From the NCBI RefSeq assembly GCF_030503895.2, contig NZ_CP129970.2, positions 870,001-934,000 on the forward strand: 64,000 nucleotides of DNA. Direction: 5' to 3'. The position numbers and the translations under genes were made by a program. Under the pieces are notes generated by a model. It did not search any database. It was not told where the DNA came from and worked only from the letters and a program-made list of their open reading frames with translations. Numbering within the stretch: the first letter of the stretch is position 1; every line of letters starts with the position of its first letter. This DNA comes from Marivirga arenosa (GTDB taxonomy: Bacteria > Bacteroidota > Bacteroidia > Cytophagales > Cyclobacteriaceae). Positions 48,140 through 56,593 of the stretch are shown here, in pieces.

Positions 48140-48967
48140 TTATCCGCCAATTACAATTTCAATATTCGAATCATTCCCGTGACCTTGATAACGTTGCATC
48201 ATCTCTTTCATCTTCTCTTCAGAAATACTCTCAAATTCATCATTCGTCACCACTTTTCCTTGATCAGGCACTTTAATTTCTTCAACTTCCTTATAATTCA
48301 TACTTACTTCTGTGCATATAAAATGTCTGCCATTAGATTTTAACTCAAGAATTAAACCTGGTAATCCAAAATATTGAACTGGCCCATGAGCTACTGGAAT
48401 ATCCATGGTAAACCAGGCTTCAACTTTTGTAGTATCTTTAATTACTTCCATCTCATCCATTCCTGTTGCAAATCTTTTAGCATCTGAAATTCTGGTGTAA
48501 ATAGCTTTTTGACAGTTATAATCACCAATTTTTTTGCTTTCATTCGTAATCTCCCACTCATAATTCGGTAGGCTATCAACAATTAGAAATCTTTTACCCA
48601 TTATCTCCTGGCTATTTCTATATTCTTTAGCTTCTAAATTCCTGTACATTTTATCCTTGGAACTGCCATCCATTATTGCTAGCTCCATTCCACCTGAAGA
48701 AGCCTTTGCAGGGCCAGAATCTACACTTTCTTCCTGTTCCCATAGAGACTCTTTTGCATTGAATTTTAATTTGTAGGTTTTCTGCATCTTTTTCATCAAC
48801 TGCTGCTTTAAAGCCTGCATTTGCTGAGGTGACATAGCAGTAGAATCTAAAGAAAGTTCTATCTGACTGCTACTTTTAAAAGTAGCGGTACCGCTAAATT
48901 GCTGTGCGTCTGATAGAGTGTAAACGAATAGGCCACATAGGGTAAGAATTAGATATTTCATGATCAT
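48140..48967 (-). CDS. GLPGLI family protein
   Basis: 275 aa with signal peptide (MIMKYLILTLCGLFVYTLSDAQQ); the internal Met at 3 is an equally good start. The family-naming motif GLPGLI is at 201-206 in PVQYFGLPGLILEL. The segment WEITNESKKIGDYNCQKA (about 138-155) is also conserved. These are periplasmic or surface proteins of unknown role that sit with TonB-type receptors. It is first in the pair with the receptor. The sensor kinase/regulator pair is divergent, 111 bp away. Confidence 0.92.
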   Translation of the reverse strand: MIMKYLILTLCGLFVYTLSDAQQFSGTATFKSSSQIELSLDSTAMSPQQMQALKQQLMKKMQKTYKLKFNAKESLWEQEESVDSGPAKASSGGMELAIMDGSSKDKMYRNLEAKEYRNSQEIMGKRFLIVDSLPNYEWEITNESKKIGDYNCQKAIYTRISDAKRFATGMDEMEVIKDTTKVEAWFTMDIPVAHGPVQYFGLPGLILELKSNGRHFICTEVSMNYKEVEEIKVPDQGKVVTNDEFESISEEKMKEMMQRYQGHGNDSNIEIVIGG

Positions 48968-49077
48968 TGTTTTTTTGTTTGATACAAATCAACTAAAGCT
49001 GGCTTTCAAACAATGTTAATGAATGTTAAAGAGTGTTAAATCAGAATTTGGCTAATTGCTTTTCTTTATCTTGCAGT

Positions 49078-50586
49078 ATGAATTCAAGAAAATTCAAAGC
49101 GATCGGAATATTAATAATCACAGTTTTTACTGCTGCTATATTATTTCATGGTTTTTATTTTATTAAAAATTATAAGGAGGCCTATTATAATTTCACTCAG
49201 GATGTGACTTTGGCATTCGATACTGCTCTGAAAAATTATTTTGATGAATTATCAAAATCAGATGTGATCGTCATTACTGATATCCAAGAAGGAAGTAAAA
49301 AGAAAGTTAAAACTGACAGCTCAGAATTAAGTCATGCCATTACTCGAGATTTCTTTCAAAGGTTTAGCGAAAGTCCATTCTCCAAAAAAGGAAGCCAAAT
49401 ACTGGAGAAAAAGGTAAAAGAATTAGATGGATTAAACATTACCCAAATTGTAATTGAAGGGGACTTTAAGGAAGAAGAAGTATTTCTTGATAAAAAGAAT
49501 GATATCGTGATGATGGCGGGTAGAAAAGCCGCAGATAGCGTTTTCTCATTGAAAAGCATTTCTAATAAACTTGTGATTTCTGTTAGCAGAGACACCCTAG
49601 ATTTCGAATTACTGAGTAATTACTTTAATGATGAACTAAGAGAAAATAATTTAGATATTACTTATGGTATACAGCATCTGAAAAAAGATTCTGTTATCGG
49701 CAGCTATAATGAAGATCTTGTTAAAGCCATGCCACTACTTTACACAGCTGATGAAGACTTATTACCTCCAAGTGAAAAAGTAAATCTTGCATATGAAAAT
49801 GCTTCATTAGCAATTTTACAAGAGGGATTTATCAATAGTAGCTTCTCATTAGCCTTCTTTCTATTGATAATTTTTGTTTTAGGCTTTCTGTACAAAACGA
49901 TTAAAAATCAGAAAGATCTAGCCGAGATTAAGAATGATTTAATCAACAACATAACCCACGAATTTAAAACACCTTTAGCCACCATTTCTACCTCGGTTGA
50001 GGCATTACAAAATTTCAATCCTGAGAATGATCCTGAGAAGACTAAAAAGTATCTTCACATTGGTCAGCAGCAAGTCAATAAAATGAATGCTATGGTAGAA
50101 AAATTATTAGAAACCGCTACGCTCGATAGCGAAAAGCTAATGATTAAAAAAGAAGCAATTCAAGTTTCAACTTTCTGCCAAGAATTAATCGAGCGATATC
50201 AAAATCATAATACTGATAAAAAAATAATATGTGATTTTGCCGACAATAATCATATTTTAGAAGCCGATAAGTTTCACTTAGAAAATGCCCTTTCCAACCT
50301 TATTGATAATGCATTAAAATATGGGGGAAATGAAATTCAATTTACTTACCAGTTTAAAGAAAATCATCATTGTTTCAGTGTGATGGATAATGGTGGTAAT
50401 CTATCCAAATCACAATCTAAAAAGGTATTCGACAAATTTTACAGAATTCCTCATGGCAATATCCATAATGTAAAAGGTTTTGGTATCGGACTTTATTATA
50501 GTAAAAAGGTTATTGAAAAACATGATGGAAAATTAGAGTTACACATCTCTAAAAATCTAACGCATTTTGAAGCTTGCTTACCATGA
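49078..50586 (+). CDS. sensor histidine kinase
   Basis: 502 aa from the ATG at 49078; an upstream GTG at 49033 would add 15 unlikely residues. A membrane segment at about 9-28, a periplasmic sensor of about 220 residues and a second membrane segment (about 257-276) precede the kinase core. The phospho-acceptor is H294 in ITHEFKTPL; the N box is LSNLIDNALKYGG and the G box GFGIGLYYSKKVIEKHDGKL. The stop overlaps the regulator's start (ATGA), so the two are coupled. Because the GLPGLI/receptor pair is divergent, it is the likeliest target; the signal is unknown. Confidence 0.92.
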   Translation: MNSRKFKAIGILIITVFTAAILFHGFYFIKNYKEAYYNFTQDVTLAFDTALKNYFDELSKSDVIVITDIQEGSKKKVKTDSSELSHAITRDFFQRFSESPFSKKGSQILEKKVKELDGLNITQIVIEGDFKEEEVFLDKKNDIVMMAGRKAADSVFSLKSISNKLVISVSRDTLDFELLSNYFNDELRENNLDITYGIQHLKKDSVIGSYNEDLVKAMPLLYTADEDLLPPSEKVNLAYENASLAILQEGFINSSFSLAFFLLIIFVLGFLYKTIKNQKDLAEIKNDLINNITHEFKTPLATISTSVEALQNFNPENDPEKTKKYLHIGQQQVNKMNAMVEKLLETATLDSEKLMIKKEAIQVSTFCQELIERYQNHNTDKKIICDFADNNHILEADKFHLENALSNLIDNALKYGGNEIQFTYQFKENHHCFSVMDNGGNLSKSQSKKVFDKFYRIPHGNIHNVKGFGIGLYYSKKVIEKHDGKLELHISKNLTHFEACLP

Positions 50587-51266
50587 AGAAAAACTATAGA
50601 CTTTTATTAGCAGAGGATGAGCCTTCATTAGGTTTAATTTTAAAAGAAAGCATTGAGAGCAGAGGTTTTCAAGTAGATCATTGTGAAGATGGTGAAAAAG
50701 CCTGGCTTAGCTATCAGCAAAAGGATTATGATTTACTCATTTTAGACGTAATGATGCCAAAATTGGATGGTTTCAGTTTGGCCAAAAAGGTCCGTAATTC
50801 AGATTCCTATATCCCTATCATATTCCTAACTGCAAAATCAACAACAGAAGATGTAATTGAAGGCTTCGAAAAAGGAGGCAATGATTATGTTAAAAAACCT
50901 TTCAGCATGGAAGAACTAATAGTGAGAGTTAAGGCACTATTAGAACGTAAAAGTAATCCTATTCATCAAGAATGGACTCCAGTAGGAAAGTATAATTTCC
51001 ATCCCGGTAAGCAGCTTTTAAAATTTGAACAAGAAGAACTTTATTTAACCAGTAAAGAATCGGAGGTTTTAAAAGAGTTAATTCTTCATCAAAATGAATT
51101 AACAGATCGGTCGCTTATACTTGAAAAATTATGGGGATCCGCAGACTTTTTCAATGCGAGAAGCATGGATGTATATATCAGCAAGCTGCGTAAAAAACTT
51201 GAAAAAGATCCTGATTTACAGATTTTGAATATCAGAGGTTACGGATATAAATTGGTTTGCGGGTAA
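50583..51266 (+). CDS. OmpR-family response regulator
   Basis: 227 aa from the ATG at 50583, which overlaps the kinase stop by 4 bp. Receiver domain with D55 in LLILDVMMPKLDG, the acidic pair in LAEDEP, and K in DYVKKPF. A winged-helix DNA-binding domain (about 135-225) ends NIRGYGYKLVCG. It is the partner of the kinase above and is followed by the hairpin at 51291. Confidence 0.93.
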   Translation: MKKNYRLLLAEDEPSLGLILKESIESRGFQVDHCEDGEKAWLSYQQKDYDLLILDVMMPKLDGFSLAKKVRNSDSYIPIIFLTAKSTTEDVIEGFEKGGNDYVKKPFSMEELIVRVKALLERKSNPIHQEWTPVGKYNFHPGKQLLKFEQEELYLTSKESEVLKELILHQNELTDRSLILEKLWGSADFFNARSMDVYISKLRKKLEKDPDLQILNIRGYGYKLVCG

Positions 51267-51285
51267 CAGTATAACCGAGCGAATT

Positions 51286-51323
51286 AGATCCCTGCCTCCC
51301 GATAAATCGGGAGGCAGGAATCT
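51286..51323. repeat. palindromic repeat serving as likely terminator after the response regulator
   Basis: CCTGCCTCCCGAT/AATCGGGAGGCAGG (51291-51318) forms a 13-bp stem followed by AATCTTTTT. It belongs to the CCTGC...GCAGG repeat family seen at 26399, 51699 and 51873. Confidence 0.75.
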
Positions 51324-51365
51324 TTTTGATAAAACTTTCTATCTTAGTTCATAAAATTTCAACCT

Positions 51366-51669
51366 ATGACCGCTAAAGGTGGCTACGTATATATAGTGAG
51401 CAATTACAACAGAACAGTACTCTACACAGGAGTGACAGCAAATTTAGCTAGAAGGAGCTATCAACATAAATATGGAGAAGGTTCAGAGTTCACAAAGAAA
51501 TACAAATGCACCGACTTGATATTTTTTCAGTTTTTCGATTCCATAGAAGAAGCTATTCTCAGGGAAAAACAAATTAAAAAAATGGAAAAGAGATTGGAAA
51601 ATAAAACTTATTAAAGAACAAAATCCTTCGTTTAAAGATTTGTATGAAGAAGTAGCTGATTTTAAGTAG
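51366..51669 (+). pseudogene. GIY-YIG nuclease gene with +1 frameshift
   Basis: The frame from 51366 reads MTAKGGYVYIVSNYNRTVLYTGVTANLARRSYQH and is a normal GIY-YIG domain up to REKQIKK, then ends early at KRLENKTY (stop at 51614). Removing one A from the seven-A run at 51576-51582 restores the family's normal ending: KWKRDWKIKLIKEQNP...LYEEVADFK, with a stop at 51667-51669. So the intact protein would be about 100 aa. The frameshift could be a mutation, a slippage site or a sequencing error. It belongs to a different subfamily from the 14-15 kb copies and is flanked by palindromic repeats. Confidence 0.83.
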
Positions 51670-51698
51670 TACAGAATATATTTTATAAAAAAATTAAT

Positions 51699-51725
51699 AG
51701 ATCCCTGCTTTCGCAGGGATGACGT
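51699..51725. repeat. palindromic repeat (ATCCCTGC...GCAGGGAT)
   Basis: ATCCCTGC-TTTC-GCAGGGAT (51701-51720), followed by GACGTTC. Same family as at 26399 and 51286, here just 3' of the frameshifted GIY-YIG gene. Confidence 0.7.
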
Positions 51726-51872
51726 TCTTTGCGATCATTGTCTTTAACCCTCAAAATCATTTTTCTTTGGTTACCTTATTGTTGAGATAGTTTCTATACA
51801 GCAAACAGTAATTTCGGATATGATTATTGTAGCAGAATTTTGATAACATTTCTTGAAATGTTTTTTCCGAGC

Positions 51873-51919
51873 GTCATTCCTGCGAAACCTGTCCCGATTT
51901 ATCGGGAGGCAGGAATCTT
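51873..51919. repeat. composite palindromic repeat
   Basis: GTCATTCCTGCGAAACCTGTCCCGATTTATCGGGAGGCAGGAATCT: an outer CCTGC/GCAGG pairing and an inner CCCGAT/ATCGGG stem. It combines the sequences of the two other repeat copies near the GIY-YIG gene and lies just before the end of the glycosylase gene. Confidence 0.75.
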
Positions 51920-51939
51920 ACTTGAAAAATTCAAATCTA

Positions 51940-52728
51940 CTATTGAATCTTTTCTTGCCATTTAGAACTAATGTAGGTGGCGCGTCCTCCCACTTTAGTT
52001 TTTATTATTTCATCACCAGTATGATAACATTTACCCCCTTCATTCCGATTATGCATTAAGTAATCTTCAGGAAAGTCGGTATAAACCGCCTCTTTATCAA
52101 TGGCCATTTCGATGACTTTTTTCATCGATTCAAAAACCGTTTTCAGATGATCTTCTTTTAGTGCTTCAAGCTTACTCTCTGGGTGAATCTTAGCTTGATA
52201 CAGAATTTCATCAGCCATCCAATTGCCTATACCTGCCGCTACGCTTTGATCTAATAAAACAGGTTTTATGAAGGTTTTTCTATTCTTTAAAGCTGCATAA
52301 AAATCATCCCAAGATAAATCTCTTGCATCTTCACTTAACTTTTTTTCCTTTTGATAAGATTCAACCGAATCAGCTAAATCCATCCAGCCAAACTTTCGCT
52401 TATTTTCAAAGCCCAAATGAAAACCATTCTCAAATTCAAAAACGATATGAGCAAATTTAGGTCTATCTTCTATGTCTTTAAAATAAGTAAGTTTACCTGT
52501 CATCCCAAAGTGCATGACTAGGGTGGATTCCCCATCAGTTTCAACAAAAAAATACTTCCCTATTCGTTTTGAAGATGTGAATTTCTTACCAACTAATTGG
52601 CTGATAAAATCATCCTTAGCTTGTTTCAATAAACGATCATCAGCACAGCTAAAACCCACTATCTTTTGGTCTAAAGAAGTGCCATCAAAATATCGCTTAT
52701 AATTTTCTACTTCTGGTAATTCAGGCAT
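51940..52728 (-). CDS. Fpg/Nei-family DNA glycosylase without zinc-finger cysteines
   Basis: 262 aa with the catalytic N-terminus PELPEVE (P1/E2 after Met removal), the conserved lysine region KRIGKYFFVE (about 54-63), the H2TH region (VAAGIGNWMADEILYQAKIHP) and the C-terminal VGGRATY strand with its DNA-binding Arg. Canonical Fpg ends in a four-Cys zinc finger. Here only one Cys remains (GGKCYHTGDEI), so it resembles the zincless finger of NEIL1. It excises oxidised bases; whether it is of Fpg or Nei specificity is not clear. Confidence 0.85.
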   Translation of the reverse strand: MPELPEVENYKRYFDGTSLDQKIVGFSCADDRLLKQAKDDFISQLVGKKFTSSKRIGKYFFVETDGESTLVMHFGMTGKLTYFKDIEDRPKFAHIVFEFENGFHLGFENKRKFGWMDLADSVESYQKEKKLSEDARDLSWDDFYAALKNRKTFIKPVLLDQSVAAGIGNWMADEILYQAKIHPESKLEALKEDHLKTVFESMKKVIEMAIDKEAVYTDFPEDYLMHNRNEGGKCYHTGDEIIKTKVGGRATYISSKWQEKIQ

Positions 52729-52803
52729 ATTTTAATAACCTCTGGAAAGAAAAATGTTTAGTAGAAAATAAAATAATTTGCTTTTACTAATATTATATAA
52801 TTC

Positions 52804-53973
52804 TTACTTCATCTTCTTAATTCGAGTAGCAATATTCAAATAAATAAAGCCTGCTAGCGCAACTCCAGCTCCTGTATAAAAAGTACGAGGAAAGAATTCT
52901 ACATCATTACTGTATACCCAACCCGATATAAAAGCTCCCATTCCAATTCCGATTTCTAAGAATATATACAGAGTTGCTAGAGCTTTTCCCCTTTTATGAT
53001 CTTCTGCTAAATCAATAGCCCAGGCAAAAACTGTAGGAGAATTCATTCCTACCGCTAAACCGAATATAATTCCAGCTCCAATTAATGTTAATAATGAATA
53101 TGAAAAAGCAATTAACACCATAGCTACTGCTAGTAAAAAGGAAGAAACTTTCAGCACCTTTACACGCCCCACTTTATCGGAAATCTTACCTGCAAAAATT
53201 CGGACTCCCAAGGATGCTAGAACGAAAACTGCAAAAAATAAGCCCTTATTACTAATACCTAAATGAGCACTATAATCAGGCATAATCGTTAATACTAAAC
53301 CAAAAGAGAAAACAGACAAAGCCATATAAATAGCAGGAACTAAGACTCTCTTTTCAATAATCTCGTGTCGCTTTAATTTCAGCAGGCCAAAATTAAATTG
53401 GACCTTATCTGCTAAAGTTTCATTCATACCCGATAAGATGATCACACTTAAAATCGCGGTGATAGCAGAAGCGTAGAAAACATAATCTATTGGAAAAGCA
53501 CTTCCAATATAGCCGCCAATTGCATTACCTGATGCAGTTCCAATACTAATAGCAACTCCAATGATTCCCATTGCCTCTCCCCTCCGATGTATGGGAACAA
53601 TGTCCGCTACATAAGCTGCATTACCTGTAGGGGTAAAACCTGTAGAAAAACCATGAAGTAAACGTAAGGCAAAAAATGCGATAATTCCAGTTACAAATGG
53701 ATAAGCAAGGCCTGCTACAAAGCATACTGTAGCCCCAAAAATCATTACAGGCAAACGACCGATCTTATCGGCTAGCTTTCCACTAAAAGGCCTTGAAAGA
53801 CCTGCCGTAATCGTAAACAATGAAATAATAAGACCTTTATATTCTCCACCACCCAATGAAGTAAGAAAGTCTGGCAGCATAGGAATAATCATATTGAAGC
53901 TGGCGAAAAATAAAAAAGCACTAAACCCAAGTGCTATAAAAGGACGGTTTATCAATCGCTCTTGCTTCATCAT
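52804..53973 (-). CDS. MFS transporter
   Basis: 389 aa, about 12 membrane segments. The motif GKLADKIGRLPVMIFG between segments 2 and 3 is the classic MFS loop, and GKISDKVGRVKVLKVSS is its counterpart in the second half. It belongs to the drug-H+ antiporter type; the substrate is not predictable. It lies 75 bp upstream of the glycosylase gene on the same strand. Confidence 0.9.
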   Translation of the reverse strand: MMKQERLINRPFIALGFSAFLFFASFNMIIPMLPDFLTSLGGGEYKGLIISLFTITAGLSRPFSGKLADKIGRLPVMIFGATVCFVAGLAYPFVTGIIAFFALRLLHGFSTGFTPTGNAAYVADIVPIHRRGEAMGIIGVAISIGTASGNAIGGYIGSAFPIDYVFYASAITAILSVIILSGMNETLADKVQFNFGLLKLKRHEIIEKRVLVPAIYMALSVFSFGLVLTIMPDYSAHLGISNKGLFFAVFVLASLGVRIFAGKISDKVGRVKVLKVSSFLLAVAMVLIAFSYSLLTLIGAGIIFGLAVGMNSPTVFAWAIDLAEDHKRGKALATLYIFLEIGIGMGAFISGWVYSNDVEFFPRTFYTGAGVALAGFIYLNIATRIKKMK

Positions 53974-54322
53974 GCGAAATAAGGCAAAATCAATTTATGA
54001 AGCACGAAAAAAGATGAAAAGAACATTAATACTGCTTTAGGCTAAAGCATAATGTCCACATGTCATCATTTGTATCGAGGATCAGCAAAAAATGGGTTTC
54101 CAACTCAAAAACCTAATTTCAACCAAAGCAGACCTTACACAATAATCTCTTGTTGAACTTTATATCTATTCTTCTGCATCAACTACAATTAAGGCTTCCA
54201 TTTTATAGGTTTTCTGATAAAAACATCTATTTGCTTTAAATCGATTATGTCTTTTAAGCATTGTAAATGCTTGGTTTAGGCATCTTCCTTTGTAAGGAGG
54301 ACGAGCTTGGTAAAAAAACATA
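53974..54322. repeat. gene-free stretch with repeat family R2, copy 1
   Basis: From about 54070 to 54312 this matches a second copy at 57052-57298 (TTTCAACCAAAGCAGACC..., ATAATCTCTTGTTGAACTTTATA..., TCTGCATCAACTACAATTAAGGC...). A fragment recurs at 55731-55783. Each copy carries a short hairpin related to CCTCCTT-ACA-AAGGAGG at one end and, in the 57-kb copy, TCCTCGTT-TGT-AACGAGGA at the other. The minus-strand 60-codon frame at 54166-54348 lies within it and is not conserved in frame between copies, so it is not called as a gene. Confidence 0.7.
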
Positions 54323-54748
54323 CTATTCATCTTGTTTATCATTCTCATGAATTTTTTTATTAATAAATTCTACCATCTCAGCAATTTCATCTAAATCACA
54401 TCCTATGCATCCATATGACCTTTTGGAATCGTCTTGGTGATGAAAAACAATGAGGGTACCTGCTGCAGTAACAAATTCAGTATAGATATTTTTCAAATCT
54501 GCTAAAGGTTTTTCATTTATATTACCCGTAACGGAATGTATAATCCTCACTTTTAAACCATCATATTCGATATCGTTCACATAACCAATACGAGTCATTA
54601 TAAAAAACAAAATTGAAATTAAATAAAAGAATAAAAATAGAAGAGTATTTTGGAATTCCCTCATGACAAGTACAAATAAAAAAAGACTTGTTATTAAAAT
54701 GAAGCCAATAAATATACTATTGAATGGTGTCCTATTTATTTTTTTCAT
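54323..54748 (-). CDS. small PH-like membrane protein, family P member 1
   Basis: 141 aa. Two membrane segments occupy about 12-50, then a soluble domain GYVNDIEYDGLKVRIIHSVTGNINEKPLADLKNIY ends with DEIAEMVEFINKKI. It resembles the 55202 product in order and in the motif DLK(N/E)IY and EMV(E/D)FINxKI. The layout is that of a membrane-anchored bacterial PH-like domain, but this is only a topology guess. It is the first of several alternating small membrane genes. Confidence 0.65.
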   Translation of the reverse strand: MKKINRTPFNSIFIGFILITSLFLFVLVMREFQNTLLFLFFYLISILFFIMTRIGYVNDIEYDGLKVRIIHSVTGNINEKPLADLKNIYTEFVTAAGTLIVFHHQDDSKRSYGCIGCDLDEIAEMVEFINKKIHENDKQDE

Positions 54749-55201
54749 GGAATTATATTTATAACTTTATTCTTAATTGTTACAGAACTATTTCCTAGTG
54801 CAATCGCTCCATCCTCTCGCGCGCGTTGCGAAGCTAAAAGCGTACGAAGCAATAAGCTAAATTACTAATTCCAAATCCAAAAATCCTTTTCTAATCCCAG
54901 CATATTCTTTAGCAGAGCTGTATTTATAATCAGCCTCACCCAATACTATTTTACAGGCTGAAGAATTGTGAAACTTATACTTCTCAGACATGGGGTTTGG
55001 TTCTAAATGATAAGAACCAATTTAAGAAAAATGATTTGAAACAGTACTTTTTATAGCAGGTAGCACGCGTATTGCTTCGCTACGCGCGCTATGTGGCTTC
55101 CCCTTGCTGCATTGATTTGTTTCTCAATAGATTGTGTGAGGTTTTGGGCTTGTGCAAGAGCAGTAACCAAAACGATAAGTATTGTAAAAAATATCTTCAT
55201 G
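54749..55201. other. gene-free stretch containing REP-flanked element A
   Basis: Contains REP-flanked element A (54818-55094, listed separately) and about 100 bp of other AT-rich sequence. An open frame on the plus strand at 55091 is not credible. Confidence 0.6.
54818..55094 (-). mobile_element. REP-flanked transposase-tail element, copy A
   Basis: About 277 bp. The left end, GCGCGCGTTGCGAAGCTAAAAGCGTACGAAGC, and the right end, AGCACGCGTATTGCTTCGCTACGCGCGC, are imperfect inverted copies of each other. In between, a 44-codon minus-strand frame (54857-54991) reads MSEKYKFHNS...DYKYSSAKEYAGIRKGFLDLELVI. This resembles the C-terminus of REP-associated Y1 transposases (consensus ...NNPV...EDYKYSSAxxYAG-KGLLDIE). 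So it is probably the 3' part of a RAYT gene with its flanking REPs, a non-autonomous remnant. Confidence 0.68.
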
Positions 55202-55627
55202 CTATTTCGATTCATTTTTCCTCTCCTTTATTTTAGCATTTATGAAATCAACCATTTCGTAAATTTCACCGCTGTCCGAACCAGATATTCCAAAAATCAT
55301 TTTTCTATCAGTCTTATCCTTTATTACTACTCCCGCACCCCATTTAGCTACATCATCTATATAAATCTCTTTTAAATCAGGTACTTTATACCGGTACTCC
55401 ATAGGTGGAAAAATAGCATTTATCAATACAATCTCTCTTTCATCGTATGAAAATTTGAAACATTTCGTAAATGTTAGGAATCTCATGAATAACAAACCTC
55501 CAAAAGCAATCGCAAAAGAGAACATAATTGATTCACCCATATAAATTGCAATTGAGAAACCAACAATGAAGGCGATAATAGCTAGAAAATTAGTACCATT
55601 AAGAGAGGTGTAATGTATATGTTTCAT
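55202..55627 (-). CDS. small PH-like membrane protein, family P member 2
   Basis: 141 aa, with two membrane segments (about 14-31 and 33-52) and a soluble domain ending KEIYIDDVAKWGAGVVI...GEIYEMVDFINAKIKER. It is a divergent paralogue of the 54323 product (same length, same layout, shared DLK.IY and EMV.FIN motifs). The function is unknown. Confidence 0.65.
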   Translation of the reverse strand: MKHIHYTSLNGTNFLAIIAFIVGFSIAIYMGESIMFSFAIAFGGLLFMRFLTFTKCFKFSYDEREIVLINAIFPPMEYRYKVPDLKEIYIDDVAKWGAGVVIKDKTDRKMIFGISGSDSGEIYEMVDFINAKIKERKNESK

Positions 55628-55674
55628 TTTTTATTATTTTAGATTGATTATACTGTTTCTAACAGAAAATGTAC

Positions 55675-55783
55675 CCTCGCGCGCGTTGCGAAGCTAAACG
55701 CGTGCGAAGCAATAAGCTATGTCTCCTTTGTACATTGCAAATGCTTGGTTTAGGCATCCTCCTTACAAAGGAGGTCGAGCTAG
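55675..55783. repeat. solo REP end (element D) fused to an R2 fragment
   Basis: 55675-55720 repeats the left end of element A (CCTCGCGCGCGTTGCGAAGCTAAACGCGTGCGAAGCAATAAGCT), then runs into ATGTC. The interior of the element is missing. R2-like sequence (GCAAATGCTTGGTTTAGGCATCCTCCTTACAAAGGAGG) follows at 55737-55773. Confidence 0.68.
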
Positions 55784-55790
55784 GGTTGTT

Positions 55791-56285
55791 TCATTTTCCG
55801 TATTTAATTAAAACATAATAAGGTAATACAACTAATCCTAGAAGGAATAGAATAACTAAATAAAACCAAAACAAATTAGAATAAGAATTATATGGCTGCA
55901 CCTCTCGCTTCTTGTGCTCTAATATTTTAGCCTGCGATTCATTTAACACTTTGATAGTTACAGTATCTCCCACTTCCACTTCATTTTTAAATCTTCTGAT
56001 GGGACTCTCTCTTTGGAAGTTAACCTTGATAATTTCGTAGTAAAATTTATCCGATTCGAGACTTTTCATTTCAATGTTGAAAGCCGGTACTCCTCCACCT
56101 TTTGAACCAGAATAACGCGCACCTTCGATTTCTAAAACTTTTGCCTCCTTAATTTGACCATAATATATATGTTCTCTGATTTCCTGCCTTATCATTAAAA
56201 ACAATATAAATGTAAGCGGAATACTTAAAGGAATAAAAATAACTAAGATGGCTTTTCTTTTTCTTATTAATGCTGTATTCTTCAT
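55791..56285 (-). CDS. small two-TM protein, family Q member 1
   Basis: 164 aa: an N-terminal membrane segment (about 12-31), a soluble middle domain (YYGQIKEAKVLEIEG...EVEVGDTVTIKVLNESQAKIL) and a C-terminal membrane segment (about 138-158). It is a paralogue of the 57307 product. The layout is like DUF3592 proteins (VGD.V.VKVL..NQAKIL between two membrane segments), at low confidence. The adjacent sequence after its 3' end is also shared with the 57307 gene, so the gene and downstream repeat were duplicated together. Confidence 0.65.
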   Translation of the reverse strand: MKNTALIRKRKAILVIFIPLSIPLTFILFLMIRQEIREHIYYGQIKEAKVLEIEGARYSGSKGGGVPAFNIEMKSLESDKFYYEIIKVNFQRESPIRRFKNEVEVGDTVTIKVLNESQAKILEHKKREVQPYNSYSNLFWFYLVILFLLGLVVLPYYVLIKYGK

Positions 56286-56314
56286 TAGTTTCCTATCTCA
56301 AATTCATCCCCCCC

Positions 56315-56593
56315 TCGTGCTCGTTGCGTAGCTAAACGCGTGCGAAGCAATAAGCTAAATTACTAATTCCAAATCCAAAAATCCTTTTCTAATCCCAGCA
56401 TATTCTTTGGCAGAACTGTATTTATAATCAGTCTCATCCTCTACTATTTTAGAGGCTGAAGAATTGTGAAACTTATACTTTTCCGACATGGGTTTAGCTT
56501 CTAAATGATAAGAACCAATTTAAGAAAAATGATTTGAAACAGTGCTTTATACAGTAGGTAGCACGCGTATTGCTTCGCTACGCGCGCTATGTG
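56315..56593 (-). mobile_element. REP-flanked transposase-tail element, copy B
   Basis: About 279 bp, with the same ends as copy A and the 44-codon tail frame at 56355-56489 (MSEKYKFHNSSASKIVEDE...). It is almost identical to copy C (57890-58169) and differs from copy A at several positions. The gene-free stretch 56286-56620 is almost filled by it. It belongs to the ~0.72-kb segment repeated at 57900-58619. Confidence 0.68.

Noticed and set aside
54166-54348. 60-codon minus-strand frame in the R2 repeat
   Set aside because: The second R2 copy (57052-57298) has stops and indels in this frame, so the frame is not conserved; its length is also compatible with chance.
55091-55375. Plus-strand 94-codon frame over the end of element A
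   Set aside because: It runs antisense through the 55202 gene and starts in repeat DNA; no family or codon pattern supports it.
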